Positions 34,046-43,236 of a stretch of DNA of 64,000 bases are shown one piece after another. The position numbers and the translations under genes were made by a program. The stretch's first letter is position 1. Each line of letters begins with the position of its first letter. The DNA is taken from positions 1-64,000 of the forward strand of contig QKBC01000016.1 of NCBI GenBank assembly GCA_003246205.1, read 5' to 3'. The notes under the pieces were generated by a model. That model saw only the letters and a list, made by a program, of their open reading frames with translations, was not told the origin of the DNA and searched no databases. This DNA is from Flavobacterium haoranii. Lineage in GTDB: Bacteria > Bacteroidota > Bacteroidia > Flavobacteriales > Flavobacteriaceae.

Positions 34046-35596
34046 TTATTGTACTTCAAATGTACAAGGCGCTGTCTTTTTCAACATAATTGAACTTCCA
34101 GCTAATTTAGTTTTAACTTCAGAAATGATAATTACATCACCTCTAGCAGCTTTTGAAATAGCAGCTTTTGCTCTTCCGTCCATTTTATTTCCGGAAACAA
34201 CGATTGTAGGTTGTCCAGGAACTTTAATGTTAAAGCCAACAACATTAATATTTAAATCAAAATCAAAGTCATCTAACTCAGCTGTTACAGTAGAAACTTC
34301 TAAACTAGATTTAGGTCCTTTAGCTGCAACTTCTCTTCTAATTTTACCCTGAGGAGCTGGAATATCTTTAATTCTGAATGTTTTCTTATCTGAAACTCCT
34401 TGTCCGTCAGGTAATTTACCAGTTACATTGATAGTAACCTCTCTACCTTGACCAGGACTCATATTATATTGTCCAACTTTAGATCCTTTAGTTAAACCAG
34501 GAGCACTAGCAGAAACTTTATCATCAGAAATACCTGCGAATGAAATTGTCATTGGATTAACTACACCACGATAAACAACATTCATTTTATCAGCAGAAAT
34601 TGTAGCTGAATTTGGCTTAGGTACTACTACATAGTTTCCTTTAATATCAATATCAACTGGTTTTCCTTCTTCCATGAAAGTAAATTTACCAGTAATATCA
34701 TGCTCACCAACGTTTCCAGCGTTAAAACCTAACATAACTTGACCATCTTGCAATGAGTTAGTCAAATCAATCTCGCCACCGTTAACTACCACTTTAGTAG
34801 GAACAGTTGACTTGTCATAACGACCTAAAACTACTTTACCTTTAAATTGCTCACCAGCAAAGAAAGCTGATTTTTCAGGAATTACAATTGCATTATAATT
34901 TCTAAAAGATGCAACTGTTGTTAAAGCATTACCTAAGAATGCATTATAAATATCGGCTTCAACCGATTTAACATCATTTTGTAAAGCACTCAACTTAGCG
35001 ATAGTAGCGATAGCCGGGAATCCTTTGAAATGATAATCTAAATATTTCTTTTTAACTCCTTCTCCATCCTTTATATCTTCAGTTGAAAACTTCTTTTTCA
35101 AATTATCTAAAATAACTTGATATTTAACATTGTTTCCTAAAGCTGATTCGATACCTTTTCTATATTTATCAAAAGCTTCTACAATAGTCTTACCTTCAGC
35201 CGAATAACCATCTCCTGAAAACCATTTCTCATCGATAGTTGACTTATCCATAGCCTCATAAGGTAATTTTCCTTCCTCTTTTTCAAATCCTGATTCTACA
35301 GAAACCTTTGTTTTTTCAAGAAAATCATAAAATACTTTAGAAACAGATTTTATTTCCGAAGCTTTTTTATAAACTTCCTTAAATTGATCTGGACTATCTG
35401 TTGCTTTTTGTTCAATAGAACCTAACAACGCTGTATTACTATCAGATAAAGATGAATTCGCTGTATCAAATTTCTCATTCATCAAACCGAAAGCGGTTAA
35501 AACCTCTTTCGACATATTTAAAGCTAACATTGCGATGAAAACCAAATACATCAGGTTAATCATCTTCTGTCTAGGGGTTAATTTTCCTCCTGCCAT
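34046..35596 (-). CDS. gldM: Gliding motility / type IX secretion motor protein GldM
   Basis: A 516-aa protein with a single N-terminal TM (MINLMYLVFIAMLALNM, about 12-28) and a large periplasmic region of successive beta domains, as in known GldM/PorM. With GldL it forms the proton-driven inner-membrane motor; its periplasmic part spans to the GldK/GldN ring. Intact in length and order. Confidence 0.95.
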   Translation of the reverse strand: MAGGKLTPRQKMINLMYLVFIAMLALNMSKEVLTAFGLMNEKFDTANSSLSDSNTALLGSIEQKATDSPDQFKEVYKKASEIKSVSKVFYDFLEKTKVSVESGFEKEEGKLPYEAMDKSTIDEKWFSGDGYSAEGKTIVEAFDKYRKGIESALGNNVKYQVILDNLKKKFSTEDIKDGEGVKKKYLDYHFKGFPAIATIAKLSALQNDVKSVEADIYNAFLGNALTTVASFRNYNAIVIPEKSAFFAGEQFKGKVVLGRYDKSTVPTKVVVNGGEIDLTNSLQDGQVMLGFNAGNVGEHDITGKFTFMEEGKPVDIDIKGNYVVVPKPNSATISADKMNVVYRGVVNPMTISFAGISDDKVSASAPGLTKGSKVGQYNMSPGQGREVTINVTGKLPDGQGVSDKKTFRIKDIPAPQGKIRREVAAKGPKSSLEVSTVTAELDDFDFDLNINVVGFNIKVPGQPTIVVSGNKMDGRAKAAISKAARGDVIIISEVKTKLAGSSIMLKKTAPCTFEVQ

Positions 35597-35655
35597 TTCT
35601 TATAATTTTGTCTTTATGTTATAAAATAAGTTGAATAAATATGATAATTAAAAAA

Positions 35656-36288
35656 TTATCTATTACTCATTGCAGAAAGCATACCACCATAAACAGCGTT
35701 CAATGAAGCAATATTAGATGTCATTGATTGCATTTGCTCTTTTAATTTAGCTGCATTTTCAGCGATTTCTTCATTAGCAGCAGCATTTTTCTGAGCACTA
35801 TCTAATTGAGATTGGTATAAGGTATTTAAAGTTTCTAAATTTTTAGCAGCGCTTACCATCTCATCAGCATATTTCTTTTGAGAAGCAATAGCATCTACAG
35901 TAGGAGCAATGTTTTTAGCAGCACCTTCAAAATTTTTGATACTGTTTCCTAAGCTTTCCATTAAAGCTCCATCAATTTTAGCTTCTTTTAATAAGCTATC
36001 TAATTTTTGAGATAATAAACCTTGAGCTTCAGCAGGGTTTTCAGCTTTTTTACCTTTTTCTTTTGGTTGTCCACCAGCTAATTCAGGATAAACTAAAGAC
36101 CAGTCTAATTCTTTTTCTACAGGCTCGAAAGCTGATAAAGCAAAGATAAATGCTTCTGTTAACAAACCTACAATAAGCATAGGTCCTGCACCAGGCCAGT
36201 GCATTAATTTGAACAATGCTCCAACGATTACTACTGCCGCTCCCATTCCATAAAGGAATCCCATTGCTTTTTTACTTAAAATTGCCAT
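35656..36288 (-). CDS. gldL: Gliding motility / type IX secretion motor protein GldL
   Basis: A 210-aa inner-membrane protein with two TM helices (about 8-26 and 36-54) and a cytoplasmic helical tail. Membrane residues tied to proton-driven rotation in this family are present: Lys27 and His30 in ALFKLMH, and the TM2 glutamate Glu45 in LLTEAFIF. It partners GldM. Confidence 0.95.
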   Translation of the reverse strand: MAILSKKAMGFLYGMGAAVVIVGALFKLMHWPGAGPMLIVGLLTEAFIFALSAFEPVEKELDWSLVYPELAGGQPKEKGKKAENPAEAQGLLSQKLDSLLKEAKIDGALMESLGNSIKNFEGAAKNIAPTVDAIASQKKYADEMVSAAKNLETLNTLYQSQLDSAQKNAAANEEIAENAAKLKEQMQSMTSNIASLNAVYGGMLSAMSNR

Positions 36289-36352
36289 AATAAATAATTT
36301 TTAGTTAGTTAAGTTAATTATAATTAAAATTGGTTAAATAATACGTGCCTTC

Positions 36353-37744
36353 TTATTTTGGTCTTGTTCCTGTAGCTGCAGTTCCCATATAATCCTGAAC
36401 AGTTCTAAAGCCGATATAACTACGAGCTGAATCAGCATATTCAAAATCACGAGTACCTACTTGAAGGAAATATCCAACATCTTTCCAAGAACCGCCTCTT
36501 ACTACTTTTCTTTGATTTTTTTGATCAGGAACATTTGGATTCATTGTAGAAACAAATTCGTAAGCTCCCGGATCATAAGAAGATTGAGTCCATTCAGCTA
36601 CATTCCCCGCCATATTATACAAGTTAAAATCATTTGGCTCATAAGACTTCGCTTCTACAGTATAAAGCGCTCCGTCTGCTGCATAATCCCCTCTGTTTGG
36701 TTTAAAGTTTGCCATAAAACAACCTCTGTCATTTTTAGCATAAGGACCACCCCATGGGAAAGTTCCAGACTCTACACCACCTCTTGCTGCATATTCCCAT
36801 TCAGCTTCGGTTGGCAAACGAAAAGAGTTAACCTGATCTCTTCCTTTTTTCTTTTTAATATATGAATTTTTATACAAAGTTCTCCATGCACAAAATGCTT
36901 TAGCTTGATTCCAAGAAACACCCACTACCGGATACTCGTCATAAGCAGCATGCCAAAAATAATCATTATGCATTGGCTCATTATAAGAATATGCAAAATC
37001 TTTAATCCAAACTGTTGTATCAGGATAAATCTCAATCGGAGGGTTTTCACTATACAAACCTTTTCTTCCTTTCTTTTTAACCGCTTTATTCCAATCTACT
37101 TCTTTGTATCTGAACTGTAATTTAGACACATCAATTGTTTTTAATCCGTTATAAGATTCTGATTCTGGTAAGTACATAGAATCCATAACTTCAACATAAT
37201 ACTCATCCGGATATTTCTGAGGATCTGTAATCAACTTTGCTTTATGATTTAACTTTCTTCCTGCATACATATCATCATCTGTCCCCAAGCTATAGTAGTT
37301 CTCATACATATACTTGTCATAAGGAGACATTTCTTCTACATTAGCATCTGCAAAAGCAAAATCACCGATACTTCCTGTTGCTTTACCGTTTCCTCCATCT
37401 GCAGAACCGCCACCTCCAACTTCATCAGCCAAAATAGCCAATCTTGTTCTTATAATAGAGTCTTTTACCCAATTAACAAATTGACGATACTCTGCATTTG
37501 TAATTTCAGTTTCATCCATGTAAAACGAACGAACAGTTACAGTCTTTGTCGGAGCATCTTGAATATTGGCTAAATCATCATCTGACTTACCCATTATAAA
37601 TGCCCCACCAGGGACTAAAGTCATTCCGTATGGTTTTTCAGGATGCCATTTTTTACTTTTTGCACCAACTAATTCACCTCTATCGCCCTTACCACAGCTG
37701 ATAAACAATGACAAGATTGCTGAAAATGCAACTAACTTCTTCAT
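36353..37744 (-). CDS. gldK: Gliding motility / type IX secretion lipoprotein GldK
   Basis: A 463-aa lipoprotein (SLFISC, Cys17) with a formylglycine-generating-enzyme-like domain. Landmarks are LVPGGAFIMGKSDDD, MDETEITNAEYRQFVNW, FRLPTEAEWEYAARGG, YNMAGNVAEWTQS, VVRGGSWKD and IGFRTV. In GldK this fold is structural, not catalytic; it forms the outer-membrane-associated ring with GldN. A candidate promoter lies 40-70 bp upstream. Confidence 0.95.
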   Translation of the reverse strand: MKKLVAFSAILSLFISCGKGDRGELVGAKSKKWHPEKPYGMTLVPGGAFIMGKSDDDLANIQDAPTKTVTVRSFYMDETEITNAEYRQFVNWVKDSIIRTRLAILADEVGGGGSADGGNGKATGSIGDFAFADANVEEMSPYDKYMYENYYSLGTDDDMYAGRKLNHKAKLITDPQKYPDEYYVEVMDSMYLPESESYNGLKTIDVSKLQFRYKEVDWNKAVKKKGRKGLYSENPPIEIYPDTTVWIKDFAYSYNEPMHNDYFWHAAYDEYPVVGVSWNQAKAFCAWRTLYKNSYIKKKKGRDQVNSFRLPTEAEWEYAARGGVESGTFPWGGPYAKNDRGCFMANFKPNRGDYAADGALYTVEAKSYEPNDFNLYNMAGNVAEWTQSSYDPGAYEFVSTMNPNVPDQKNQRKVVRGGSWKDVGYFLQVGTRDFEYADSARSYIGFRTVQDYMGTAATGTRPK

Positions 37745-37783
37745 ATAAATTTGGGTTAAAAATATTTTTACTTTTTAAGGGCG

Positions 37784-37814
37784 TAAACCTATTCAATAAT
37801 TTTGAAAAAAACAA
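37784..37814 (-). promoter_or_regulatory. Candidate gldKLMN promoter
   Basis: Minus strand TTG (37814-37812), 20 bp, then TAGGTTTA (37791-37784), one base off TAnnTTTG. The position, 40 bp before the gldK start, is suitable. The 37745-37890 gap is otherwise very AT-rich. Confidence 0.5.
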
Positions 37815-37890
37815 TATTTTTCGAAAAAAACCTTAAAAAAATCTTAAATGCTTTCAAATCATTGCATAAAATACTCATTTAAAGGCCTAT

Positions 37891-39039
37891 TTATAACAAA
37901 TTACGCCGTTGTGCTTTCCACCACCGTTCCGGTATTTCCTGCTCACAAGCTGCTAAATAATCTTCATGCGAGCAAGGTAATAACGTATTTTTCTTTATTT
38001 TATTATCCTTATTTGAAATAAATGGTATTTCTATCCACCATCTACCCGTCCTGTCACTTTTGTAAAAAATCAATTCTTCATCATCAATTGGAACAATATA
38101 TTTAAAATAATTATCCTTTGTTCCAAAAGGGTATTCTCCCGACCTTAATGCAAAGCCTTCTAAGAAGTACCAAAGAATTTGTGACACCAAAGATACTTCT
38201 TTTGTTGAATTATTAAAATTAAAAACACCTAAAGTTGAAACTTTATCACTAATTCCTGCATACCTTATTAAAGCGCATATTTCCTTTCCGTCAAAGCCAT
38301 TAGGATTAAAGTTGTTAAAATTTCCTGAAAAAGAAGATTGAACTGAAAGCATATCCACACTCACCACATCTGCATCTCTGAAAACAGGCTCTGCAATACT
38401 AATACTATTAGAAACCTGCCCTAACCTATATGCCTCAAAATAAAGCTTCTCTATCAAATCTATTTCTTCTTGCGAGTTGAGATAGGTTTGATAGCCTAAA
38501 TTAGCGTAATTAAAAAGATTATTAGGTTCTTCTACTACGATTCGCGATAAATACGAATTAGCCATTACATCATTCTCTTTTGCGAAATCAAATTTACTAT
38601 CTACAGTAACTAAATTCACCATTTGCTCTAAAGCGTCAAAAGAGCGATACACAGCATACGTTAAATCCTGAGAACCTCCAATAACAATCGGGATAATCCT
38701 TTTCTTTAAAAGATCTTCACAAACTGTTTGTACTAAAAAATAGGTATCTTCTATAGAAGCACCCGGTGCTATAGTTCCCAAATCCGCTAAAGTCAACCCC
38801 CAATTACCCGGAAAAAGGCTATAAAAATACTTCCTAAAAGCTGTAAAATCAATTTCTGTATTAGATTCTACCATACCTCTATATTCATTTACCGTAATCA
38901 GAGCTACCTGAACATTATCCAAATCCGGAAATTCACTTTCTGTGTTAAAAAGCGTTTTCTTTCCTAATGTTTGAGGAGATAATTTTTCTAAAAAACTTAG
39001 AAACTCATCTTCTACAGGCTGTAAAAAATCAAATACCAT
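37891..39039 (-). CDS. Arginase/formimidoylglutamase-fold protein, metal ligands lost
   Basis: A 382-aa ureohydrolase-fold protein in which the usual metal site is broken. The first motif GGxH reads GGSQD (His replaced by Gln124). The DxHxD motif reads DSKFD (His replaced by Lys149; Asp147 and Asp151 kept). The SxDxDxxDP motif reads SVDMLSVQS (227-235; second Asp replaced by Leu231). It is therefore probably not an active manganese hydrolase. It lies between topA (3 bp gap) and gldK in the same direction, an arrangement I recall from other Flavobacteriaceae. That conservation suggests a structural or regulatory role, possibly linked to gliding/T9SS; this is inference. Confidence 0.75.
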   Translation of the reverse strand: MVFDFLQPVEDEFLSFLEKLSPQTLGKKTLFNTESEFPDLDNVQVALITVNEYRGMVESNTEIDFTAFRKYFYSLFPGNWGLTLADLGTIAPGASIEDTYFLVQTVCEDLLKKRIIPIVIGGSQDLTYAVYRSFDALEQMVNLVTVDSKFDFAKENDVMANSYLSRIVVEEPNNLFNYANLGYQTYLNSQEEIDLIEKLYFEAYRLGQVSNSISIAEPVFRDADVVSVDMLSVQSSFSGNFNNFNPNGFDGKEICALIRYAGISDKVSTLGVFNFNNSTKEVSLVSQILWYFLEGFALRSGEYPFGTKDNYFKYIVPIDDEELIFYKSDRTGRWWIEIPFISNKDNKIKKNTLLPCSHEDYLAACEQEIPERWWKAQRRNLL

Positions 39040-39042
39040 ATT

Positions 39043-41544
39043 TTATTTCTTTTTGGCCGTTGTCTTTTTAGCTGTAGCTTTTTTGGCAGCTGTTTTTTTA
39101 GCAGGAGCTTTCTTTTCAATTAAATCTTTAACTTGTTCTAAAGTTAATTTTTCGGCATCAACTTCTTTCCCTAACTCTATTTTAATCTTACCTTTCAAGA
39201 TTACAGAACGTCCCCAACGTGCTTTTTCCACCCGGATACCTTCTTCTTTCCAGTCGTGAACCAGTTTATCTTTTTCTTTTTGTAATTTATCTTGGATAAG
39301 CTCTTTTACATCATCATTTGTCAGCTTATCAAAATTATATTTTTTACTCACATTAATAAACATTCCATCCCATTTAATAAATGGCCCGAAACGCCCCACT
39401 CCTTTTTGAACCGGCTTCCCTTCATAAGTAGCAATAGGAGCGTCTGCTTGTTTTTTCTCTTCAATTAATTCAACAGCTCTTTCCAAAGTAACATCTAAAG
39501 GCTCTTCTCCTTTCGGTAAAGAAATAAAAGTTTTACCGAAGCGGACATAAGGGCCAAAACGTCCATTATTTACCTCAACCTCTTCTCCTTCATAGTTTCC
39601 TAATGATTTTGGCAATAAAAACAAGGTTAAAGCTTCTTCTAACGTAATCGTTCCTATATTCTGTTCCGGCAATAAACTTGCGAACTGTTTATTTTCATCT
39701 TCAGCATCACCAATTTGAGCCATCGGACCAAATTTACCTAATCGAACTGAAACCGGCTTACCACTTTCCGGATGAACACCTAAAATCCTTTCTCCCGTTT
39801 CTCTATCTGCATTTTTTTCAACATCAATAACATTCGGATGAAAATGACTGTAGAAATCTTTCATCATTTGCACCCAATCTTCTTTTCCTTCTGCTATTTC
39901 ATCAAAGTCCTGCTCTACTTTAGCTGTAAAGTTATAATCTAAGATTGTTTCGAAATTAGAGACCAAGAAATCGTTTACAATTATACCTATATCTGTAGGA
40001 ACTAATTTTCCTTTATCCGAACCGGTTGTTTCTGTTAAAACTTTAGCATTGATTTCTGCACCTTTTAATGTCAGCTGGTTGTATTTTCTTTCTACTCCTT
40101 CATTAGTCCCTTTTTCCACATAATTACGAGCTATAATCGTTGAAATTGTCGGCGCATAAGTTGACGGACGGCCGATACCCAATTCTTCCAGTTTTTTAAC
40201 CAAAGAAGCTTCGGTATATCGACTTGGCGGACGTGAAAAACGCTCTGTTGCTACAATAGTATTATTTGTTAACTTCTCACCTACTCTTAGTGCCGGCAGC
40301 ATACCTTCTTGCTCTTCCTCATCGTCATCATGTCCTTCTAAATATACTTTCAAAAAGCCTTCAAACTTGATCACTTCTCCACTAGCGGCAAACTGTTCTT
40401 TATGATTTGAAGCCTCAATTTTTACATTAGTCCTTTCCAATTGCGCATCACTCATTTGCGAAGCTAATGTTCGTTTCCAGATTAAATCATACAATCTGGC
40501 TTGATCGCGATCCAAATCTACTGTATGACGACTCATATCTGTCGGACGAATAGCTTCGTGAGCTTCTTGAGCACCTTTAGATTTGGTTGCAAAATTACGT
40601 GGTTGAGAAAATTCTTTTCCGTAATAACTTTCAATTTCGGCCTTCGCTGCCGTCATAGCTTCTTGAGAAAGATTTACGCTATCCGTTCTCATATATGTAA
40701 TCAACCCCGCTTCGTACAATCTTTGCGCAATTTGCATGGTAATACCAACCGGCAAATACAATTTACGAGCAGCTTCCTGCTGTAAAGTCGATGTTGTAAA
40801 AGGAGCTGCCGGTGTTTTTTTAGTTGGCTTAGTTTCTAAATCGCTTACTTTATATTGAGAACCGATATTTTGTTTTAAGAAAGCTTCTGCCTCTACTTTT
40901 GAATTAAAGTTTTTAGGCAAACGTGCTTTAAATGTTTTTCCTGCTTCATTAGCAAATTCAGCAACAATACTATAAGACGCTTCTGCATTAAAATTTTGAA
41001 CTTCGCGTTCGCGTTCTACAATCAAACGCACAGAAACTGACTGTACGCGTCCGGCAGAAAGTCCGCCTTTTACTTTTTTCCACAATACCGGCGACAACTC
41101 ATACCCTACCAATCTATCTAAAACCCGTCTTGCTTGTTGTGCATTTACTAAATTATAATCAATCCCTCTCGGATTTTCAATAGCTTTTTGAATAGCCGAT
41201 TTTGTAATCTCATGAAAAACAATACGTTTGGTTTTTTCCGGTTTTAATTTCAACTCTTCTGCCAAATGCCAAGAAATAGCTTCCCCCTCGCGATCCTCAT
41301 CGGAAGCCAACCAAACGGTTTCGGCTGATTTAGCTAAATCTTTGAGTTTTTTTACCAAAGTCTTTTTATCGCTGGAAACTTCATATTTCGGTTTAAAATT
41401 ATGATCTACATCTACACCGATTTCCTTTGAAGGTAAATCTGCAATGTGACCAAAACTTGATTCTACCTGAAACTCTTTTCCCAGAAATTTTTCGATAGTT
41501 TTTGCTTTAGCGGGTGACTCTACGATTACTAAATTCTTTGCCAT
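39043..41544 (-). CDS. topA: DNA topoisomerase I (type IA)
   Basis: Start taken at ATG 41544 (MAKNLVIVESPAKAKTIEKF); a TTG seven codons upstream is less likely. The 833-aa enzyme has the Toprim domain (IVESPAKA, SDEDREGEA) and the catalytic Tyr in GLITYMRTDS. C-terminal Toprim-C repeats (FGPYVRFGKT, GRFGPFIKWDG) replace zinc fingers, and the tail is Lys/Ala-rich. It relaxes negative supercoils. It appears to share an operon with the arginase-like gene. Confidence 0.95.
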   Translation of the reverse strand: MAKNLVIVESPAKAKTIEKFLGKEFQVESSFGHIADLPSKEIGVDVDHNFKPKYEVSSDKKTLVKKLKDLAKSAETVWLASDEDREGEAISWHLAEELKLKPEKTKRIVFHEITKSAIQKAIENPRGIDYNLVNAQQARRVLDRLVGYELSPVLWKKVKGGLSAGRVQSVSVRLIVEREREVQNFNAEASYSIVAEFANEAGKTFKARLPKNFNSKVEAEAFLKQNIGSQYKVSDLETKPTKKTPAAPFTTSTLQQEAARKLYLPVGITMQIAQRLYEAGLITYMRTDSVNLSQEAMTAAKAEIESYYGKEFSQPRNFATKSKGAQEAHEAIRPTDMSRHTVDLDRDQARLYDLIWKRTLASQMSDAQLERTNVKIEASNHKEQFAASGEVIKFEGFLKVYLEGHDDDEEEQEGMLPALRVGEKLTNNTIVATERFSRPPSRYTEASLVKKLEELGIGRPSTYAPTISTIIARNYVEKGTNEGVERKYNQLTLKGAEINAKVLTETTGSDKGKLVPTDIGIIVNDFLVSNFETILDYNFTAKVEQDFDEIAEGKEDWVQMMKDFYSHFHPNVIDVEKNADRETGERILGVHPESGKPVSVRLGKFGPMAQIGDAEDENKQFASLLPEQNIGTITLEEALTLFLLPKSLGNYEGEEVEVNNGRFGPYVRFGKTFISLPKGEEPLDVTLERAVELIEEKKQADAPIATYEGKPVQKGVGRFGPFIKWDGMFINVSKKYNFDKLTNDDVKELIQDKLQKEKDKLVHDWKEEGIRVEKARWGRSVILKGKIKIELGKEVDAEKLTLEQVKDLIEKKAPAKKTAAKKATAKKTTAKKK

Positions 41545-41630
41545 GTCCTTTATTATTTGTGGCAAAAGTATAAGTTTTTTTTAAATTTTTCCGTGATTGC
41601 CGTTTTTATCACAAATAAATAGTTAAAGAT

Positions 41631-41651
41631 AATATGACATCTTGTCATATT
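41631..41651. promoter_or_regulatory. 21-bp operator-like palindrome in the topA-miaB gap
   Basis: AATATGACA (41631-41639) and TGTCATATT (41643-41651) form a perfect 9-bp inverted repeat with a 3-bp centre. It overlaps the -33 TTG (41642-41644) of the miaB promoter, a place where a repressor would block transcription. It also lies about 90 bp upstream of the topA start. Confidence 0.65.
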
Positions 41652-41673
41652 TTAGATTTTAGTATTATCTTTG
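41642..41673 (+). promoter_or_regulatory. miaB promoter
   Basis: TTG (41642-41644), 21 bp, then TATCTTTG (41666-41673), a good match to the Bacteroidota consensus. It lies 28 bp before the start codon. Confidence 0.6.
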
Positions 41674-41701
41674 CCCATTAAACGTTTCGGAAGATATATA
41701 A

Positions 41702-43150
41702 ATGGAAAAGATTATTGAAGAGAATAAACAAGGGACCAGCCTTGTACAAGAACAGAAGGAAGGCAATACTAAAAAACTTTTCATCGAAAGTTATGGTTGC
41801 CAAATGAATTTTTCGGATAGTGAAATCGTTGCTTCTATATTAGCGAACGAAGGCTATAACACTACGCAAAACATGGAAGAGGCAGATTTAGTTCTAGTTA
41901 ACACTTGCTCTATCAGAGACAAAGCGGAACAAACGGTTCGTAAACGCCTTGAACAATATAATGCTATAAAAAAAATCAACCCAACCATGAAAGTTGGGGT
42001 TTTGGGCTGTATGGCTGAACGTTTGAAAGACAAATTTCTAGAAGAAGAAAAAATTGTTGACATGGTAGTAGGTCCGGATGCTTACAAAGACATTCCTAAT
42101 CTTTTGAAAGAAGTTGATGAGGGACGTGATGCTATTAATGTGATCTTATCCAAAGAAGAAACTTATGGTGATATTCAACCGGTACGTTTAAGCAGCAATG
42201 GTGTTTCTGCCTTTGTTTCCATTACCCGCGGATGTGATAATATGTGTACTTTTTGTGTAGTTCCGTTTACACGCGGACGGGAACGTAGTCGTGACCCGCA
42301 CAGTATTTTAGAAGAAATTCAAGATTTATGGGATAGAGGGTTTAAAGAAGTTACACTTCTGGGGCAAAATGTAGACAGCTATTTATGGTATGGTGGTGGT
42401 TTGAAAAAAGATTTTGACAAAGCAACTGAAATGCAAAAAGCCACAGCAGTTGATTTTGCTCAATTATTAGACCAATGCGCTACTCAATTCCCAAAGATGC
42501 GTTTTCGTTTTTCAACTTCTAATCCGCAGGACATGCATGTGGAAGTGATTGAGGTTATGGCCAAACACCATAATATATGTAAATACATTCACTTACCAGT
42601 ACAATCGGGAAGCACTCGTATCTTGAAAGAAATGAACCGTCAACATACGCGTGAAGAATATATTGCTTTGGTTGACAAAATTTACGAATTGATTCCGGAT
42701 ATTTCTTTATCTCAAGATATGATTTCAGGATTCCCAACAGAAACCGAAGAAGATCACCAAGATACATTGTCATTAATGGAGCACGTTCGTTATGATTTCG
42801 GATTTATGTTTGCCTATTCGGAAAGACCAGGAACTTTAGCCGCCAGAAAAATGGAAGATGATGTACCAGAAGAGATAAAAAAACGTCGTTTAAACGAAAT
42901 TATCGATTTACAACAACGCATTGCTTTAGAAAGAACGCAACGTTTTGTGGAACAAACAGTAGAAGTTTTAGTTGAAAAAGACTCAAAACGTTCTGACAAG
43001 CACTGGAGCGGAAGAAATTCTCAAAATACAGTTGTGGTTTTCCCTAAAGAAAATTATAAACCAGGCGATTTCGTAATGGTAAAAATTTCAGATTGTACAG
43101 CTGCTACATTAATTGGCGACGCTGTTGGCTATTCTGAAAATATGCAATAA
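41702..43150 (+). CDS. miaB: tRNA-2-methylthio-N6-dimethylallyladenosine synthase MiaB
   Basis: A 482-aa radical-SAM methylthiotransferase. The N-terminal UPF0004 domain holds three cluster Cys (ESYGCQMNF, VNTCSIRD, LGCMAE). The radical-SAM core has CxxxCxxC (RGCDNMCTFCVVPFTRGRER), followed by a C-terminal TRAM domain. It modifies A37 of tRNAs reading UNN codons. Length and motif set match bona fide MiaB rather than MtaB or RimO. Confidence 0.95.
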   Translation: MEKIIEENKQGTSLVQEQKEGNTKKLFIESYGCQMNFSDSEIVASILANEGYNTTQNMEEADLVLVNTCSIRDKAEQTVRKRLEQYNAIKKINPTMKVGVLGCMAERLKDKFLEEEKIVDMVVGPDAYKDIPNLLKEVDEGRDAINVILSKEETYGDIQPVRLSSNGVSAFVSITRGCDNMCTFCVVPFTRGRERSRDPHSILEEIQDLWDRGFKEVTLLGQNVDSYLWYGGGLKKDFDKATEMQKATAVDFAQLLDQCATQFPKMRFRFSTSNPQDMHVEVIEVMAKHHNICKYIHLPVQSGSTRILKEMNRQHTREEYIALVDKIYELIPDISLSQDMISGFPTETEEDHQDTLSLMEHVRYDFGFMFAYSERPGTLAARKMEDDVPEEIKKRRLNEIIDLQQRIALERTQRFVEQTVEVLVEKDSKRSDKHWSGRNSQNTVVVFPKENYKPGDFVMVKISDCTAATLIGDAVGYSENMQ

Positions 43151-43236
43151 TATTAGTTGAAAGACTAAAGTTTGAAAATCGAAAGAAATACTTTTTGACT
43201 TTCAACTTTTGACTTTTGGCTTTCAGACTTAAAAAA
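43151..43236. repeat. Intergenic dyad with GACTTT/AAAGTC units
   Basis: The gap between miaB and the sigma-54-type regulator contains GTTGAAAGACTAAAG near 43156 and, downstream, repeated TTTGACTTTCAACTTTTGACTT-type units. The two sides pair imperfectly into a hairpin. Similar AAAGTC-rich stretches appear between flavobacterial genes. It could attenuate or protect mRNA. Confidence 0.45.

Noticed and set aside
43151..43236. CRISPR-like or insertion-element origin of the miaB downstream repeats
   Set aside because: Units are short, imperfect and form a dyad rather than spaced direct repeats; no transposase or spacers are present.
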